Assembly: GCA_900291925.1 (NCBI GenBank)
Contig: UWYS01000007.1
Location: 310,001 to 374,000 of the forward strand
Direction of reading: 5' to 3'
Origin: Thecaphora thlaspeos
Lineage: Eukaryota > Basidiomycota > Ustilaginomycetes > Urocystidales > Glomosporiaceae
Length of the DNA: 64,000 nt
Position numbers and translations under genes: made by a program. A model generated the notes under the pieces. That model did no database searches and had not been told where the DNA came from. It was given only the letters and a program-made list of their open reading frames with translations. Below, piece by piece: positions 1-11,329 of this stretch (position 1 is the stretch's first letter; every line of letters starts with the position of its first letter).

Positions 1-303
1 GCCATGACATCGGCCTGCCTGTCTGCCCTGCCCTGCCTGCCTGCGTGAACTGCCGCTGAAAGGCAAGCAAATAATTCGAGCAAAAGCGCATACGCGTGGG
101 ACGTGCGCAGACAACAGCCTTGGCTTCAGCACCTGCTTGCTGTCCTAATAGCCTGCCCCTTGCCACGATGAGCCTCGCACTCACTGATCTCGCCACCTGA
201 CATCACATCGTTGGTCGAAGGCCAGTCAACGGAACCAGCAGGAGTTCACAGAATTTCCAGGCAGGACCTGGCAAAAGGAAGGAGAGAAAATTAAAAACAA
301 TAC
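1..303. other. Intergenic sequence left of tRNA-Val
   Basis: No coding region or RNA gene is recognisable here. The first 50 bases carry degenerate CCTG/CCTGC repeats. A run of five A at 293-297 is five T on the minus strand, directly downstream of the minus-strand tRNA, and would serve as its RNA polymerase III terminator. Confidence 0.5.
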
Positions 304-406
304 TGAGCTCTGCCGGGTTCGAACCGGCGACCCACACCGATATGGTATATCAATACGCGGGTCGACATACTGTAAAGGTGTTGTTCTGCCACTGAACTAA
401 GAACCC
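304..406 (-). tRNA. tRNA-Val (anticodon UAC) with a 31-nt intron
   Basis: The minus strand folds into a full cloverleaf. The acceptor stem GGGTTCT/AGAGCTC (406-400 with 311-305) pairs with two G-U wobbles, and the discriminator is A at 304. The D arm is GTTC-AGTGGCA-GAAC. The anticodon arm ACACC/GGTGT encloses a loop beginning TTTACA, giving anticodon TAC at 374-372. The T arm is GCCGG-TTCGAAC-CCGGC. After position 37 (A at 371) the loop is interrupted by 31 bases (370-340), the canonical place for a nuclear tRNA intron, and resumes with C at 339. Anticodon UAC decodes GUA valine codons. The B-box sequence GGTTCGAAC is intact and a T5 terminator follows at 297-293. Everything in the fold is read from the sequence; the identity follows from the anticodon only. 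Confidence 0.93.
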
Positions 407-760
407 CTTTAATGTAAAACTCGTATAATATATAATTAGTCCGTGCTGTAGCAGAGTCATCTCGCTTTCTCCACTTCCTTGACCTGAAACACACCAGACA
501 AGACACAGGGGAAAGGACTGAGTACGCCTAGCAGGGTTCAACGTCGTTTCAGAGCCTGCCGAGGCCACGGGAGGTTCGCGCTTCGACACGCCAGACGGAC
601 ATAGACACGGCAGCAGATGCTGTTTCGACTCGGATGCGTTGCGACTGAGCCCGGGGGGAGCGGTAATGTTACACAGAGAGTATGGGATCGAGCGGGTAGA
701 GTTTTGGCGAAGCGAGCAGAGCAGTCGCGATGGCAGTCAAACAGGGTCACGGCCGTCCCC
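407..760. other. Intergenic sequence between tRNA-Val and RPA32
   Basis: This stretch holds the upstream flank of the minus-strand tRNA gene and the downstream flank of the minus-strand RPA32 gene. I see no coding region. Bases 410-440 are AT-rich compared with the surroundings, which is usual just upstream of a tRNA gene. Confidence 0.4.
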
Positions 761-1930
761 CTAACCAGTGCTGAGGACGTGGTCGTCGTCGGCAGCCGAG
801 TAGAGGAAGCCTTCGTTGCAAAGATCGCCAACCGCCTCCCTGTAGCATCCGAGAAAGAGAAAGAGAAAGAGCAGAAAGAGAGTGGAAGCTGTATCAGTCT
901 CCAATGCCGCCTTCTTCAAGTCTCTGCCCCTCCAGGAGGACCGGAACACTCACCTGATCTGATCGAGCGTTGTGCCAGAAATCTTCCTGTTGATCAGGCC
1001 GACGTGGACGCCGTCGGGTGACCTGGGGCCGTTTTCTGTCACAACCTCCATGATCTTCTGCTGCAGCGGCGGAAGGTCCTTGTACTGGTCCGATACCGCC
1101 CCTCCCCGACCGGCATTGCCGCTGTAGGCCCCCATGTCGTATCCTCCGCCTCCACCTCCGTCAGACTTTGTCGCAGCCCCGCCGACACCGGCGCCGCCCC
1201 CGGAGGCGCTTCCTCTTGTGAGCTGGAGGTGGGCATAGACGGCGTCGAGCTTGTGGAACTGCACCTCGTTGAAGTCTTCGATGAGACGAAGGTGGCCGGC
1301 CGAGACCGAGCGACGGTTCTGGAACGACTTGATGGTGCCGAGCACGCGGACGTACATGTTTTGGCTGAGGGTGTGCAAAAGCGAGTACAAGGTGCGAGCG
1401 GCGGGGTCAGTCTCGCTGCGACCACCAGCCAGAGACGCGGGACGGAAGGGAGGCCGGACTCACTCGATCTCGCTGGCCTTCTGACTGTCGTCGCTGGAAC
1501 TGTCGAGCCACTGCCTGACCTCGATCTGACCGGTCCCGTCCTCCATGCTGTAGGATACGTTGGTGGCGTTCCTCGAGACGTTGCGCACCACGGCTACGAA
1601 AGTGAGCTGACCGAGCTCGACGCCGTCGAGTGTGAACTCGGCGTCGGGATGGGGCTGGTCTGCGTTGAGGATCTGCCGGATGGTGACGGGGCGGAGGGTG
1701 CTGTTTCCGGCCTTTTTGCCCGAGGGGCTGTCGCCCTGGTTCCCCGCCATGAAGCCTCCGGCGCCTCCGGAAGCGCCACCGCCTGTGGCGTAGTTGTGGC
1801 CATATGGGTTGTCGCCGTATCCTGTAGGGGTGCAGTGGGGAGGCGTAGATGAGGGCAAGGGTGGGGGGTAAGCAAGAGAGGCCGGGGAAGGTGGAACGTC
1901 GTGGAGAGGTGGGCGTGACTCACCGTTCAT
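761..1930 (-). CDS. RPA2: Replication protein A 32-kDa subunit (RPA2/Ssb2)
   Basis: This is the middle subunit of the heterotrimeric single-stranded DNA-binding protein used in nuclear replication, repair and recombination. Four exons are inferred: 1924-1930, 1464-1821, 954-1415 and 761-839, giving 301 residues, a little longer than the usual ~270. The first exon encodes only ATG AAC G before a GTGAGT donor, and the joined start reads MNGYGDNPYG, a Gly/Tyr/Asn-rich N-terminus typical of the family. The OB fold follows (VTIRQILNADQP, then FVAVVRNVSRNATNVSYSME and GQIEVRQW; YVRVLGTIKSFQNRRSV). A Gly-rich linker leads to the C-terminal winged helix ending IREAVGDLCNEGFLYS, the part that contacts partners such as RPA-binding repair factors. 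It is divergent from MIS14 across 425 bp. Family assignment is firm; the exon junctions are by eye and keep frame throughout. Confidence 0.9.
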
Positions 1931-2355
1931 GTTTGCAAGGCGCTGTGCGGGAGGTTGAGGACGAGGACGAAGACGAGAACGGGGACGATGGGGTGGGTGA
2001 GGATCAGTGAGGGGTGGAAGAGGTGGCGAGCGAAAGAGGCGAAGGTCGACATCGACTCAGCGCCAGGCAGGCGCACTCAACGCGAAGGCGGACGGGCCAG
2101 AGACGCTCTTGACGTGTCTGCGCCTTTTTGGCAGAGCAGCGCGCGTCTCGTCCGAGCCGATGCCGCGCTCACAGCTGCCTTTGCGCAGGCGCCAGGGGAC
2201 GCGCCCGATTGCGCACGTGCGTGTGCGTGTGCGTGTGCGTGTGCGTGTGTTGCTCTGCTGGCGCCCGCGTTAATCCGACGCCCAAAAACCATCATCCCTC
2301 GCTTCGTCTTGCCGTTCCCTTCCGCCATCCGCCCACCGCACGCACTCCGTCAACC
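1931..2355. promoter_or_regulatory. Shared divergent promoter region of RPA32 and MIS14
   Basis: The start codons of the minus-strand RPA32 gene and the plus-strand MIS14 gene face away from each other across 425 bp, so their promoters must share this segment. It contains a (GTGTGC)n tract at about 2216-2250. Co-regulation through the cell cycle is an inference from orientation and function only; no specific binding motif was identified. Confidence 0.5.
2216..2250. repeat. (GTGTGC)n microsatellite in the RPA32/MIS14 promoter
   Basis: About six copies of the hexamer GTGTGC are read directly from the sequence. They lie roughly 105 bp before the MIS14 start codon. Alternating purine-pyrimidine tracts like this can adopt Z-DNA and vary in length. 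Confidence 0.85.
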
Positions 2356-3369
2356 ATGCCGGAACAGTTCCCAAGGCTCAACCTCGACACACCAAAGGAC
2401 CTCGACTACGTCCTACAGCAGATCCGCAAACATGCCCATCAGCTTGCAAAACTCGAGTTCGACGACGACCTCCTCAAGCGCAAACCCTTCAAGCAGGCAT
2501 GGGACAAGTCGGTCGACGTCGTGAGTGGCCGCGCCCTTCTATGGTCACTTCTCTCGCGATACTATAGCTCCTCTGATCGCAATACATATGCCTCCTACTG
2601 TGATCGGTAAATGGCGCAGTGGACCGCAACAGCTCGCCAAAAGCTGGAACCCAACCTCCTCTTCAACGGATATACACTGCACGAGTACTCCAAGCAGAGC
2701 AAAGGTGAGTTCGATCTCCTGCTTCTTCTCGTCCGCAGTTCTCCAGCCAGCTCATGCGACCTTCCACTTCCCCACTCCACGTGCTCAGCTACCGAACCGT
2801 TTGATGAGGACCTATCGAAAGACGTCCAACAACTGGCGGAACAGGCTGACCGCCTGACAGAGCAAGCCATCGCCTGCCGCAAGTCCCTCCCATCGAGGAG
2901 GGCCGAAGCGATGCAGAGGCGCGCCGAGGTGCTTAGAGCCCTCGAAGAGACAAAGGAAAGGCAACGGACAAAGGCACAGCAGGCGCACCGTCAGAGGGTC
3001 GAGGAGGGCGTCAAGGGTCTGGAAGGTGAGCTGTCCTGTGTTCGGTCCCGAGACTTCACAGCGGACCCGCTTGCTAACACTGGGAGGAGTGACGTTTCGA
3101 CCCTCTTCTGTCTGCGCAACCCCAGTCGACCTACAACGCAAGGACCAAGTCAAGCGAACCTTGGACCAATCAGTCAGCGATATCACGGGTCTTCAGGTGG
3201 TGAGCATCGACCTTTCCGGTCTTCGTGCCGTCCTTCGCCCACCCCGCTTTGATCCTAACGGTGCCCTCCTCTCTCGATCCCCTCGATTGTCCAGTCGATC
3301 TTGGAAGAAGCCACCTCAGCAGCCGAGCAAACAAGACTCGTCAAGAAACTCCGATCCATGCCTCCTTGA
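2356..3369 (+). CDS. MIS14: Mis14/NSL1-like kinetochore protein (MIND/Mis12 complex)
   Basis: Mis14 (human NSL1) is one of four subunits of the Mis12/MIND complex, which links centromeric chromatin to the microtubule-binding Ndc80 complex. Five exons (2356-2520, 2620-2704, 2789-3025, 3126-3199, 3295-3369) join in frame to 211 residues, the size expected for the family. The N-terminus PRLNLDTPKDLDYVLQQIRK and the following helix match the conserved Mis14 start. The exon 2 segment ends in a short hydrophobic stretch (NLLFNGYTLHEYS). Exon 3 is a long Arg/Gln/Glu-rich coiled coil with the heptad-like LRALEETKERQRTKAQQAH. All four introns have GTGAG-type donors and CAG acceptors and are 74-100 nt long. 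The protein is short and fast-evolving, so assignment rests on the N-terminal motif and overall layout; another small coiled-coil kinetochore protein is the alternative. Confidence 0.72.
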
Positions 3370-6064
3370 AAGGTCCGCACTCGCCCTGGCTCTGTGCCAC
3401 TTGCTATTTCTTCTAGGCGAGTTCTCATTCGCCACTCTCCCCCTCCTATGCCGCACGTACAGCTCCTTTGCCGTGCCTGTCCCGTCGCAACATCTGTACT
3501 TGTATCGGCCCACGCATCTCGCCACGATCTTCTGTTGTCCAGAACAGATTTCAGAGCATATATTCGCAGATCACCGCTCTCGTGCGTTGCTTCGAAGAGG
3601 CGGGTGACAAAGGATACACCATGTGAACAGAGCATCGAGCAAGAACAGTAAGCAGGTACGAAAACTTCGCTCTTCTTTTGGAATCTCGACTCGTCCCGCT
3701 TCGAAGCTTGGTCAAACCACCATTCTTGCTCCTCGCACGTGCGTCAACGAGCGATACACCTTTTATTGTTTCTTGGCGCACGCTGTGAGCACTGTAGGCA
3801 GTGAACATGGCAGCTTCTACCACGAGGGAGTCTCGTGTGACTAGGTGAGTGATTGCGGTCGCCGTACTGGACTTGGGTCGGCAAGGCCATTCACTCTAGT
3901 TAGTCATCGTGTAAGCAGGGAGTTCCACGAGCAAATGAGCTCTTTACGCCTTTTGGTGTTGCACAGCTGACACTCGAAACCCCGAGCTGGATTCAGAGGA
4001 TGTCGGTGATACGGAATTGTGATCTCTCAAAGCGGGCAAGGGGACACGTCAAAGGTGTGTCCTATCGATTTCCAAATGGGCTGCGATAGACTCTGTCCAA
4101 CTACTTAACACACTCAGGAGTGACCGGAAGTACACTCTGACCAATGCGGAAGACTTGGCGTTCGCCGTCGAGCGTCTGTCGATGGCGTGTGACAGTCCGG
4201 ACCGACCCCGGTCCATCGGGCCGATACGGTGCGGCATTGATCAGGCCCTCTGACACAAACGAGCTCTCCGGCACAATTGAAGGTCGGTGAGTGAACGTGG
4301 TAGCCTCCCACGGTAGGATAAGACTTGCCCTCTCTCTCCGTGCTGAAGCTGGGGAAAAACGCGACACCTCAAGGTCAAGGTGTCAGGAACGAGTAATATT
4401 CAATCCCGCCTCTTCAATACCGATCATTGTTCGTATCCAATCGCTTCGGAAGCAGGAACGCACTTCGCTGGGAAAAGCCGCTTGTCCCGCTGGCATGAGC
4501 CGACGAGTGGACGAGTCACCGGGAAGATGAGGTTGCGCACTGTAGCTCCCGGTGACTTCGTTTTCCAGCGAAGGAGTACTTAGTGTACGTGTCATGTACG
4601 CCAACGCTGGATGGCTGGTGCCAGCTTCGACACGACACGTTGCTTCCATGCTCTGGTCCTCGTTGGTCTACAGCGAATCAGAAGAAGGCTAGGAGTCCAT
4701 GTCGAGGTACAGTGTATGAGTGAGCATGAGCGGGGATACTGGAAGGGGTAGAGGAGGGGGAAGACGATCCATGTCGACAATAAATTATATTACAGAGTAG
4801 GGCGGAGGGGAACTTGCAGACAACAGTCCAGGTCGGGGCTTTGAACGCAACAATTCAGATTCGCGTCGGTCCCCTCGAAGGAATCACCCACGTACTGTAC
4901 TCTGCTTTCGTGATTGTGCCAAGACAAGCAAGTTGCATCCGCCTCGTCGAAGCTGTGATGCGTCGAGGGTCAAGTCGATGGCGAAGGGGAAGAAAAGTGG
5001 AGGCACGTGGGGCCTGGTTGGACGAGCGAGACGCGCCAAGCCTGTGCCAAGCCCCAATCTCGAGGCGAATTGATGCAAGACCGAAAATAGAAATGGCTGC
5101 CCCAATGCCCGCTCATCACCAGCGTGTCGTCGCGTGTCGTCGTGTGTCGTCGTGTGTCGTCGGACTCCATCGCTGGTGGCCAAAAAATTCTGCATCTTTT
5201 TCCATCTCCTCCCCCTCCTCCTCCTCTTTTCCCCCTACAGTGCCTTTGATCGCGTGGCAACCCCACGCTCTCCTCTCCATCCGCTTTTGGACCCCCATGC
5301 ACACCCTTCTCTCCGTATGTACGCGCCGCCATGACGAGAACGTGTCCATCGGTTGGACGTGCGGGATCCATAGGTTATGCCATTTCCCGCACGCTTCCCT
5401 CGCCCGTCTCGCAGGCCGTATCTTTCCTCCTCGCCTTCCCCCGGCCCGTCGCGAGCGATTGTCGAGAATCGCTCGTCTCCGTAAAACGACATTGCCCGAA
5501 ACCCCGTTCCCCTCCTTGCGGATTCTGCTTGACAGCCAATTCATGGATCCCATCACGGCGCAGCGGCGTCCGGTTGCGCACGTTCTTGATCCCATCCATT
5601 TGCGACCGACGGTCAACCAGTTACTGACCCTCCCCTCCATGCTCGTTTCCCACCACGACTTCTCGACTGATCCGGGAAGGTCCTCCCCCCACCCTACGTC
5701 CCCGTGCCATCTATCGGAAACTTTGAATTAGCTCCGTCCCGGAGACAATAGACCAGGTCGGATGGGGAGCCGCGAGCATGGGCTGTGGAGAGAAGGCAGC
5801 CAGTCGGAGGCCCTTTCTCCCCTATTGCCACCCGAGAAGGACGCACAGTCGTATGCCGCTTCCAGGATAGTATAACTAAGACTGGCACCATCGACCTCTA
5901 TCACCTCTTCTCTCCCGTTTCCTTGTCAATCGGCCAACCACCTTCCCTCCTCTCTCCTACCGCTCCACGGCCAAGCTCCTCCACGAGCCGCTGCCTCATC
6001 CCCTCCTCCCCCACCACGCGCACCTCCCAAGCCTCGACCGCAGTCGAGAGCACTCTCCTCCAAG
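3370..6064. other. Gene-poor interval between MIS14 and the MFS transporter
   Basis: No convincing gene was found in these 2.7 kb. Base composition is visibly less GC-rich around 3600-4800 than in neighbouring genes. Reading frames are short, or low-complexity without family motifs (for example the open frame 4814-5731). A degenerate repeat with unit near CGTGTGTCGT lies at about 5124-5165. Pyrimidine-rich tracts at 5200-5240 and 5900-6060 look like the promoter and 5' untranslated region of the downstream transporter. Confidence 0.5.
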
Positions 6065-7841
6065 ATGGCCAACTTTTTCTCTGAGCTGTGGACGACCTTC
6101 ACTCCGGTGCAGCGTCGCAACATCGCCATCTATGCGTTCGGTATCATGTGCTACAAGTTCGCCCTCGAGTACTACAACGGCTCCTTCATCACGCAGGCCA
6201 ACGAGCGCTTCGGCGACAAGCGCTACCAGAAGATCGGCATCCTGACGGGCACCAACTACGCCGCGCAGGCGCTCGGCTCCATCATTGTCGCGCCGCTCAT
6301 CAAGCGCTTCCACACCCGCACCGTCCTCGCCATCGCCGTGCTGACGTTCGGCCTCATCTCGACCATCCCGCTCATCGCCGATGCGGCCACTGGCGGTGTG
6401 ATGAAGTTCACTACGCCCAACAACAAGACCAAGTACGACACTTGGAACGCAAACGGGTGGGTAGGCCGCGTCTTGATGGACGATCAGTGTGTCTTCAAGT
6501 GCAACGGTAGCTGACCGTCGCTTTCACCTCCCCTCGTCCTTCCCCTCTGCCTCCTCCCTCCGCCCCCGCTTTTGGATCGACACGCGCAGCCTCTTCCCGA
6601 TCTACGTCATCTCCGGCATCTCCTACGGTACCGTCGAGCTGATCCGCCGTGTCATCCCGCGTGACGTTGTCGGCGGCGACGTCATCAAGCTTAAGCGCAT
6701 GGATGCGCTTATCCACGTCCTCTACGAGGTGGCGGGCACGACGGGCGCCTTCACCTCGACCTCGCTGATCGGCAAGTTTGGCTACAACTACTCTGCCTTC
6801 CTCTCTCCCGTCCTATTTACGATGGCGGCCTTCGTTTGATTCTTTGTCACTGGTGTCGGCGAGGCGTCGGAGCGCAAGGAGGCCAAGGCGCAGCTCTCGG
6901 AGGTCGAGAAGGATGCGGAGCGCGGTTCGATTGGCTCTTCGCTCTGGACTGCGATCCGCTCGTTCGGCAAGGCCTTCTACTACGGCGCCTACCTCGTCTT
7001 CAGCGACCGTCGCTTCATCTGGCTGCTGCCCGGCTACGTGCTCGCGCTGTACGAACATCGCTACCTCGAGAACGGCCTCGCACCCATCTACGCGCGCTCC
7101 ATCATCGGCACATCGGCCTACTCGCAGATCATCGTGGGAGGATCTAACTTTGGCGAACTGCTCGGCGCCCTTTGCGTCCTCGTGTTTTCGCGCGCCATTC
7201 CTTCGCCCATGCCCTTCCTGCGTCTTGATGCGCTCCTGCTCAACCTGGTCTGGGTCATGCCGTTCTTCCCTTACATCCGACAGAACGTCGCCTCGGCCTG
7301 GAGTCTCGCTGCCGTCTTCATTCCGATCCCGTTCGGCTGGGCGGCGGCGGGAGATGTCAGTCTGGCCGCCTACATCCAGTCGACGCTTGCCAAGATGGAA
7401 TCCAAGGACAAGGACGTTTCCGCGCTAGGCGCCGTCATGGCCTTCCTGTACGTGACGTACATCATCCTGTACTCGGTCATCTCGACGTTGCTGGGACGAT
7501 GGGTCGATTCGCGTCTTCGCGGTCTCAGCGGTACCGCCACCGTCGGTCCTGCCCGCGATGCGCTCAAGTACGTCGGTGGAGTCCACTTTACCGTTCTGAG
7601 CGTCCTCATCATCGCCGCTACCTTTATTCCCAAGGGATCGATCAGCTTTAACCCCAAGGCCATCGACGAATCGCTCGTCCGCGTCGACGAGGAGTCCGTA
7701 TCGCAGGACAGCGACGAGGACGACTTCAAGAAGCACCGCGAGTCCGGTGTTCATTTCGACCCGCAGCAGGACGACTTCGCAAAGGACAGCGTTGGAATCA
7801 TCGCGCAGAACGGCGCCGCAGTGGCTGCTAAGCCCCTCTAG
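6065..7841 (+). pseudogene. Major-facilitator-like transporter interrupted by an in-frame TGA
   Basis: Two exons (6065-6456 and 6590-7841; donor GTGGGT, acceptor CGCAG) would encode about 546 residues with roughly a dozen hydrophobic segments, matching a major facilitator superfamily carrier. Recognisable parts are GILTGTNYAAQALGSIIVAPLIK early on, YVISGISYGTVELIRRVIPR after the intron, and a hydrophilic acidic tail with DEESVSQDSDEDD. The substrate cannot be read from the sequence. The frame is broken once, by TGA at 6837-6839 within a membrane segment (TMAAFV-stop-FFVTG). The other ~330 downstream codons stay open in the same frame with normal codon use and no second lesion. The position would be Trp if one G had become A. 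This may be a recent null allele, an assembly error or programmed readthrough; the sequence cannot decide. If not read through, only the N-terminal half would be made. Confidence 0.7.
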
Positions 7842-8344
7842 AGCTCTCCCCGCTCCCTTCCCCTCAAAAACGTGACGCTTATTTATGATATTATATACCT
7901 ATCTCACGCCCCGGTTCGTTCCCTCTCCGACACACCTGGCCATTGTCGGTCGGCCTCCTGATGTCGCTCCATCATGTCTCTTGTCACGCTAGTCTCCTGT
8001 CGACTGGGTTATTCTTGCAACTACTCCCCTTCTCCCTCGCCTTGCCTGAAGCTTGACATGCAAGTACAGTAGTAGCCTTCGCCATCTCTGGTTAGGCACG
8101 TCAGGCCTCCACACCCACGCACCCACGCACTCGAGTGCAGAGACCGGAGAACAAGTTCATGTACGATTGCAACACATAGACCCTATGGAACGCAGATGAG
8201 CGGAGACCAACAGAGCCTCCACCGTAACACCAAGTTCTGTACGCTGGAAGGCCGACGAGAGGAAGAGATAAACTGACGACCGTGGGAGAGGGGTCATGAC
8301 ACAAAAAGGGAGAAGAGGGAGGGGATCCGCATATGCCGTCCCGC
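7842..8344. other. Convergent 3' region between the transporter and KDM5 genes
   Basis: The plus-strand transporter and the minus-strand demethylase end toward each other here. The segment contains an AT-rich patch (ATTTATGATATTATATAC near 7880-7900) suitable for 3'-end formation of the transporter mRNA. No gene is seen. Confidence 0.45.
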
Positions 8345-11297
8345 TTAGAGCGACGCCGAAGAAGAGAGGAAGCTGCGGACCATATCATCGAGTTCAGCCT
8401 CAGATGCCGTGGGCCTCATGCGCTGCGCCATCGCTCTCGCCGTGCGGTACTCGCTGGTGTCTCGATTCAGCGGCAGACCGGCACCGGCACCGGCACCATC
8501 TCCTCCATCACCGTTGCCATCTTCGGCACCCGTGCCCGCACCAGCGGGACGATCACTGGACGGCTCGCCGAACGACGCCGACGAGTCTGTGGTCCACCTC
8601 GACAACACAGCGCCGGCTGCGAGCGCGGATGATGGTCGTGGCGAAGGGCCGGTTGGACCGATCGAAGCGGCCTGAACGCGAGGGGAGGTAATAACGCTGC
8701 TCGCGTGCCGAACCGAGGGCGACCGGACGCCGCTTGTAGACAGGTTCGGAGACGAACTTAGCACAGTCTGCGCTCTCGGTTCAACCCTCCTCGACGGCGA
8801 TGCGCCTCGCTGGACGGACGCATGTCTCTGGGAGGCAGACCGGCTGCTGGTCGCGACGTCGGCGTCGTACGGCCGGGCGTGACCATGCGCAGGAGACATC
8901 AGGGCCGGCACGTGGTGGGATGCGGCAGGCGATGCTCGTGGACCGCCGAGCGGGGTCGGCAGCTGCGGGGTCGATGGCATCGGCCCAGGGCTCGAGGAGA
9001 TGCCGTTCGCGCGTGTTAACGAAGGTAGAGAGGACGAAGAGAAAGGAAGAGGCGGCAGCATGCCACGTCCGTCTCGACCTGCGGAAGCTACACCATTCGA
9101 GGGCACGATCAGGTCGCTGGAGGTCCTCTCCGGCGGGTAGGCCGGATTGTATTGATCCCAGACCGTAGCCAGTGCCGGAAGTGGAGCGGTCGACGAGCTG
9201 CTGGCGCCGCCGCCGCCGTAGCGATGCTCTGCTCCGTAGCGACCATCGGCGTAGGGGTCCTGGCTGCGCGAGCCAACTGCCGGGTAGGCCCCGTGCTGCG
9301 ACGCGAGGGAGGGAAGGGGGGCAGAGCGGTAATAGTGGTCGAGCGCGGCTCTGATCAGCCGGGTCCCGTCTGGATCCTCATAGTCGAGCGCTATCGTTTC
9401 GCCCAACGGGATCTCGACGACGGAGCCGTACCCGTCCCGGCAGGCGTACACAAGCGAGAGCCCGTCAAAGGCGATGTAGTAGCGTTGCAGCATGGCGTCG
9501 CTGATGCCTCGATGGAAGAGGCTGGCCCTTCCTTCCATCTGACGCTGACGCGCCACCTCGTAGGGATCCGTCGTAGGCTGTCGAGACATCCGGGCATCCG
9601 ACGAACCGACGGGCTGGTGACCATCGGGACGCATCGTGGACGACGAATTAGCGACCATAGTCGATGACGAAGCAACCGTCGAGGGCGAACGCGTCGGATA
9701 GGATGGCCGGGTCGACCTCGCGTCGTTGACCCTGTCCGCGGTGCCGTTGGAGGCCGCCTCGACGTCGCCCGGGAAGGCATAGGTGCTCGGAGGCTTGGCC
9801 GCGACGGCAGAGCCGGGCGTGTTCACGGCTCCTTCGACAGCGCCGACTTGAGTTAGCCGGGACTTTGCAGGCGTCTCGGAGTCGGTGCGAGCCCGCTTGC
9901 TGTCGTGGTCGGCGCGGCTATCATCGGCCTGGATGGCCGGCTGGAAGCTCTCTAGGTGCAGCACGATCCGCGTGTAGTGCGGGCTGGCCGGCCACGGCTG
10001 GAGCTTGCTGACCGGCCGCTCGGTCGACCGCAGCGTCGCGCGGATGTCGAGATAGAGGTCCCGCTCGGTCACGCCTATGTCTCGAACGCGGACCTCGGCC
10101 TGCGGATACTTGCGCTCGGCCTTAATGCAGCACATCGGGCAGTTCCAAGCCTCGCCATCCCAGATGGGCGGATCGCCGAGTCCGACACAGTCGGTGTGGA
10201 ACCACAGCAGACACTTGTCGCACGCGATCATCCGGGACCGTTCCGGCTGATGGCAGAGGCAATAGATCGGCTTGCCGTTCCGGTGGGCCCGGATGCCGAT
10301 CTCTTCGCGGAAGACGAGCTTGGCGCGCTTCCCGCGCTTCCGCTTCCTGTCATCCTTGGTGAGAGACGCGGACGCAAAGGAGGCGGTCGTGGCGCGGCCA
10401 GGCGTCGGCCTCTCGGCCATCGGCAACGCAGCATCGCTGCGGCCCGTCGTCTCCAACATGTCGGGCGTCCCCTCATGATGCTGGCCGAGGTCGAACGAGC
10501 TTTCATCCGCGATGCGCGTGAGAGCCATCGCCGGCCTACCTAGCGGTGGTTGCGGCCGCGACTGCGAGTGGAAGTGCGTATGCCCCTGCACCGAGTCGTG
10601 AGACGAGGGCAAGGACGGGTCCAGAGCTGTTGTCGGGACCTGTGGAGCGAGCCCTCTTGGAGCCTGATGCGAAGCTAGACCCGAACCCGAGTCGTCAGCG
10701 GTCCGGTCAATCGACGCGCCGTACGACTCGTAGCCTGTGGCGGCAGGCGGCTGCGCCCACCGCTGGGAGTTTGCCTTAATCGCCGCCGCCACCGCATCCA
10801 GGGCGCTGGCACCGTTGGCGAGGTACACCTCGATCGGACAGCCGATCAGCTTTCGGCACAGGTGGGCAGCGGTCCGAGCTACGCTGGGAATGCACATGTC
10901 GGGCTCGCCGGACAGGAAGTTGCGCGCCTGCTGCTGGTGACGTGTGACCCGGGCGAGCATGGCGCGTGCAATGTCGAGCTCGACGGGAGGGAACCTGAGC
11001 CTGTCGGCGGCGTACTTGGGCGACTCGACCAATGTGGCGAGCCGGTTGACGGAGACCGACTTGCGCCCCTTCAGAAGGACGTCGAGCGCCTCGGGCGCAC
11101 AGATCGGGCACGTCCAGCCGGCGCCGGCCTTCGACGCCTCAGACTGCTTGATCTTCAGGCAGGAGAGGTGGTAGACGACCTGACAGTCTTTGCACCGGGC
11201 GCTTCCAGGCGAGGACGGATCCGGCTCCACGCGCGTCCGGCAGACGCAGTGCCGTCGGACCCTCTCGGTGACATTGCTGCGACCATCGTTGTTGTTG

Positions 11298-11329
<32 letters not shown>

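Noticed and set aside
2077..2328. His/Ala repeat frame over the GTGTGC tract
   Set aside because: The repeat is open in several frames simply because it has no stop triplets; no start context or conserved sequence.
4814..5731. 305-codon open frame on the plus strand
   Set aside because: It has no family motif, has irregular composition and reads through simple repeats; it looks like a chance frame in GC-rich intergenic DNA.
6837..6839. Selenocysteine or UGA-CUA readthrough at the transporter TGA
   Set aside because: Most fungi lack selenoprotein machinery and the next codon is TTC rather than CTA, so neither mechanism is supported.
6834..6863. A 30-nt intron (GT...AG) that would remove the TGA in the transporter
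   Set aside because: It is far shorter than any other intron in the window and would delete part of a membrane helix; an ordinary stop mutation is simpler.
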